Source of the DNA: JBLHKE01 sp047619485
Lineage (GTDB): Bacteria > Verrucomicrobiota > Verrucomicrobiia > Verrucomicrobiales > DEV007
Assembly: GCA_047619485.1 (NCBI GenBank)
Contig: JBLHKE010000500.1
Location: forward strand, 1-5,930
DNA length: 5,930 nt
Direction of reading: 5' to 3'
The translations under genes were made by a program, and so were the position numbers. Numbering within the stretch: the first letter of the stretch is position 1; each line of letters opens with the position of its first letter. The notes beneath the pieces were generated by a model. That model was not told where the DNA came from and searched no databases. It was given only the letters and a program-made list of their open reading frames with translations. Shown here piece after piece: positions 4,093 through 5,930 of the stretch.

Positions 4093-5930
4093 ATGATTTC
4101 CAACTTCAAATTCACTACGCTCAGTTTCGCCGCCTTTCTATTCCTCACAGTCGCCGCTAGATCAGAAGACGACAAGACCTTGCGAGTCTTCATCTTCGCC
4201 GGTCAGTCGAACATGGTCGGCTCCGACTCGAAGGTAGATGATATCAAACGATTCCCACCCTTCGCTGGACTAGAGAAGCCACAGCCAGCAGTGAAGTTTT
4301 CCTACAAGATCGGCCGTGAGAAAAAGCTCGAGTCGCCCGGTTGGATCGACCTGCAAGCGGTGGACAAAGTCGTCGGCCCCGAATTGAGTTTTGCCCGCAA
4401 GGTGACCCAGAACACGACAGCACCGATAGCGATCATCAAGTGCGCTGCAGGAGGCACCCATCTCGGCGGCGATTGGAATCCGGACGAGCCCGAAGGCTTT
4501 GAGATGTATCCGCTCGCCCTAGATCTGATCCGCAGCTCGCTCGCGGAGTTGGACAAGCAGAAGATCCCCTATCGCATCGAGGGATTTATGTGGCACCAGG
4601 GAGAGAACGACATGTTCAACGAGGGATACATGGCCGACTACGGCAAGAATTTGAAGAACTTCTTGGCCTGCTGGCGACGCGATCTTAAAATGCCACAATT
4701 AAAATTCTACATCGGCGAGCTGTGCACGAAGACGATTTGGGGAATGGATCTGCGACCGCGGATGTATGCCATCAGCATCGGGCAGAAGATGGTAACCGAC
4801 GCTGATCCGCTCGCGGAATATATCCCTACATCACACGTTGGTGTCGAGATCGGTGGCGGTGTCGGTCTTCACTACCACTACGGCACGCTCGGACAGCTCG
4901 AGCACGGTGTGAACTACGCCGACGCCTATCTGCGAAGCATCGGCAAGCAGCAGATCGATCCACGTCCGTTGGAGAAGTGGCCTTACAAGGATGGCAGCAA
5001 AGTTAAACTGTTCGTCCTCGCGGGACACCGCAACATGGAAGGTGAACGTGCGTTTGTGCAGGAGGCCGGGGGCGGATTGCTGAAGGACAAACCGTCGATC
5101 GCTTACAAATACAGCCTCGGTGGCGGCTACAAGATCTCGGAAGGATGGGAGCCTCTGGGACCTGCCGGCTACTACGACACCTTCGGTCCGGAATTGAGTT
5201 TCGCAAGCAAGCTGCAAGGCGAAGGAGATATCGCGATCGCGAAATTCACCCACAGTGGATCACAAATGAACGACTGGACACCGGAAGGCAGCATGGCCAA
5301 GTCGCGTCACCTCTATCCGAAGTTTATCGCTTTCGTAAGAGATTCGATCAGAGAAATTCGCGAACGAGGCCATCAGGTCGAGCTGGCGGGGATTTTTTAC
5401 CACGTCGGCGAGAACGACATGTCGATGCCGCCCTATCGGAATGAGGCTCCGCAGTGGTTGCAGTCGACGGTGGAGCAGAGTCGCAAGGATTTGAAACGGC
5501 CGGGGCTCCGCTGGTTCGTCAGCCAGCAGCCGCCGACCGACGACAAGCGCGTCAATGAAATCGATGTCACGGCTGGGATCGAAGCAATCGCCGCCGCTGA
5601 CAAAAATTTGATCCACATCAAAGCCTTCGACCTACCTGATCAGGAGAAGAAACTCGTGTTAGATACAGCAGCCGTCGTCCGCCTCGGCGAGCTGCTGGCG
5701 GAGAGTTATCTTGCTCAGCCAAAACCGGCCGAGAATGTGCGTAAGAAAAAGAAGCCTGCCCTCCCAGAAGGCGTCAATATCATCAAGGATCTCGAATACG
5801 CCAAACCCGGCGGCAAACCGCTGCGGCTCGATCTTTACCTCCCAGAGAAAGCACCAGACTCCCCGCTCCCAGTCATCGTCTGGGTGCACGGCGGAGGTTG
5901 GTTGAACGGTAGCAAAGACAATGCCAAGAA
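4093..5930 (+). CDS. Tandem SASA-domain / alpha-beta hydrolase multi-esterase, 3' truncated by the window edge
   Basis: From ATG 4093 the frame stays open to the edge (612 codons plus 2 nt). A Sec signal peptide (residues 1 to about 22-24) indicates export. SASA domain 1 (about 30-285; PF03629-type, sialate O-acetylesterase/CE6-like) has FAGQSNM with nucleophile Ser39, GPELSFARK (95-103), CAAGGTHLGGDW (117-128), WHQGEND (167-173) and GLHYHYGTLGQ with His260. SASA domain 2 (about 305-540) repeats the order: LAGHRNMEG (309-317), GPELSFASK (365-373), THSGSQMNDW (386-395), YHVGEND (436-442) and LDTAAVVRLGE (523-533). It lacks the Ser (Arg313) and apparently the His (Val522). After a Lys/Pro-rich linker (543-558), a third domain begins with RLDLYLP (578-584) and VIVWVHGGGW (594-603), typical of alpha/beta-hydrolase (BD-FAE/CE-type) esterases. 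Its catalytic Ser would lie beyond the window. Likely role: removal of acetyl or other acyl esters from extracellular glycans. The substrate cannot be read from sequence. Confidence 0.9.
   Translation, partial: MISNFKFTTLSFAAFLFLTVAARSEDDKTLRVFIFAGQSNMVGSDSKVDDIKRFPPFAGLEKPQPAVKFSYKIGREKKLESPGWIDLQAVDKVVGPELSFARKVTQNTTAPIAIIKCAAGGTHLGGDWNPDEPEGFEMYPLALDLIRSSLAELDKQKIPYRIEGFMWHQGENDMFNEGYMADYGKNLKNFLACWRRDLKMPQLKFYIGELCTKTIWGMDLRPRMYAISIGQKMVTDADPLAEYIPTSHVGVEIGGGVGLHYHYGTLGQLEHGVNYADAYLRSIGKQQIDPRPLEKWPYKDGSKVKLFVLAGHRNMEGERAFVQEAGGGLLKDKPSIAYKYSLGGGYKISEGWEPLGPAGYYDTFGPELSFASKLQGEGDIAIAKFTHSGSQMNDWTPEGSMAKSRHLYPKFIAFVRDSIREIRERGHQVELAGIFYHVGENDMSMPPYRNEAPQWLQSTVEQSRKDLKRPGLRWFVSQQPPTDDKRVNEIDVTAGIEAIAAADKNLIHIKAFDLPDQEKKLVLDTAAVVRLGELLAESYLAQPKPAENVRKKKKPALPEGVNIIKDLEYAKPGGKPLRLDLYLPEKAPDSPLPVIVWVHGGGWLNGSKDNAK

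Noticed and set aside
4831..5616. Minus-strand open frames of 140 and 118 codons
   Set aside because: They are antisense to the continuous SASA frame, which carries ordered family motifs across the whole span.

Overview
The window looks like an accessory, polysaccharide-related locus from a member of the PVC group, most likely Verrucomicrobiota. This is an inference from gene content: a sulfatase relic, a Tat-exported aspartylglucosaminidase, a secreted EF-hand protein whose C-terminal half resembles a domain I associate with Verrucomicrobia, and a tandem SASA/esterase protein. The start codons also lack clear Shine-Dalgarno sequences. No RNA gene, CRISPR array, insertion sequence or integrase is visible.

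Layout. The left edge holds the last 37 codons of an unrecognised plus-strand gene (2-115). A small four-helix membrane protein of unknown function follows (263-631, plus). A hairpin at 645-663 lies between it and a convergent minus-strand gene at 746-1708. That gene encodes a complete Tat-exported N4-(beta-N-acetylglucosaminyl)-L-asparaginase. Next, still on the minus strand, is a wrecked sulfatase (1824 to about 2596). Family-like blocks can be followed in three reading frames, with three in-frame TAG codons and at least two internal deletions, and the catalytic N-terminal part is missing. Immediately upstream on the same strand is an intact secreted protein with four canonical EF-hand loops (2663-3988).

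A 104-bp intergenic region separates this minus-strand set from a divergent plus-strand gene that starts at 4093 and runs off the right edge. It encodes a signal peptide, two tandem SASA-type (sialate O-acetylesterase-like) domains and the beginning of an alpha/beta-hydrolase with an HGGGW oxyanion motif. The second SASA domain has lost both the catalytic Ser and the catalytic His and is probably a pseudo-enzyme.

Together the genes suggest secreted removal of ester and sulfate groups, and of N-linked glycan stubs, from complex glycans or glycoproteins. The sulfatase arm is dead in this genome. The most distinctive item is the three-domain esterase protein with a degenerate second SASA domain, transcribed divergently from the EF-hand protein.
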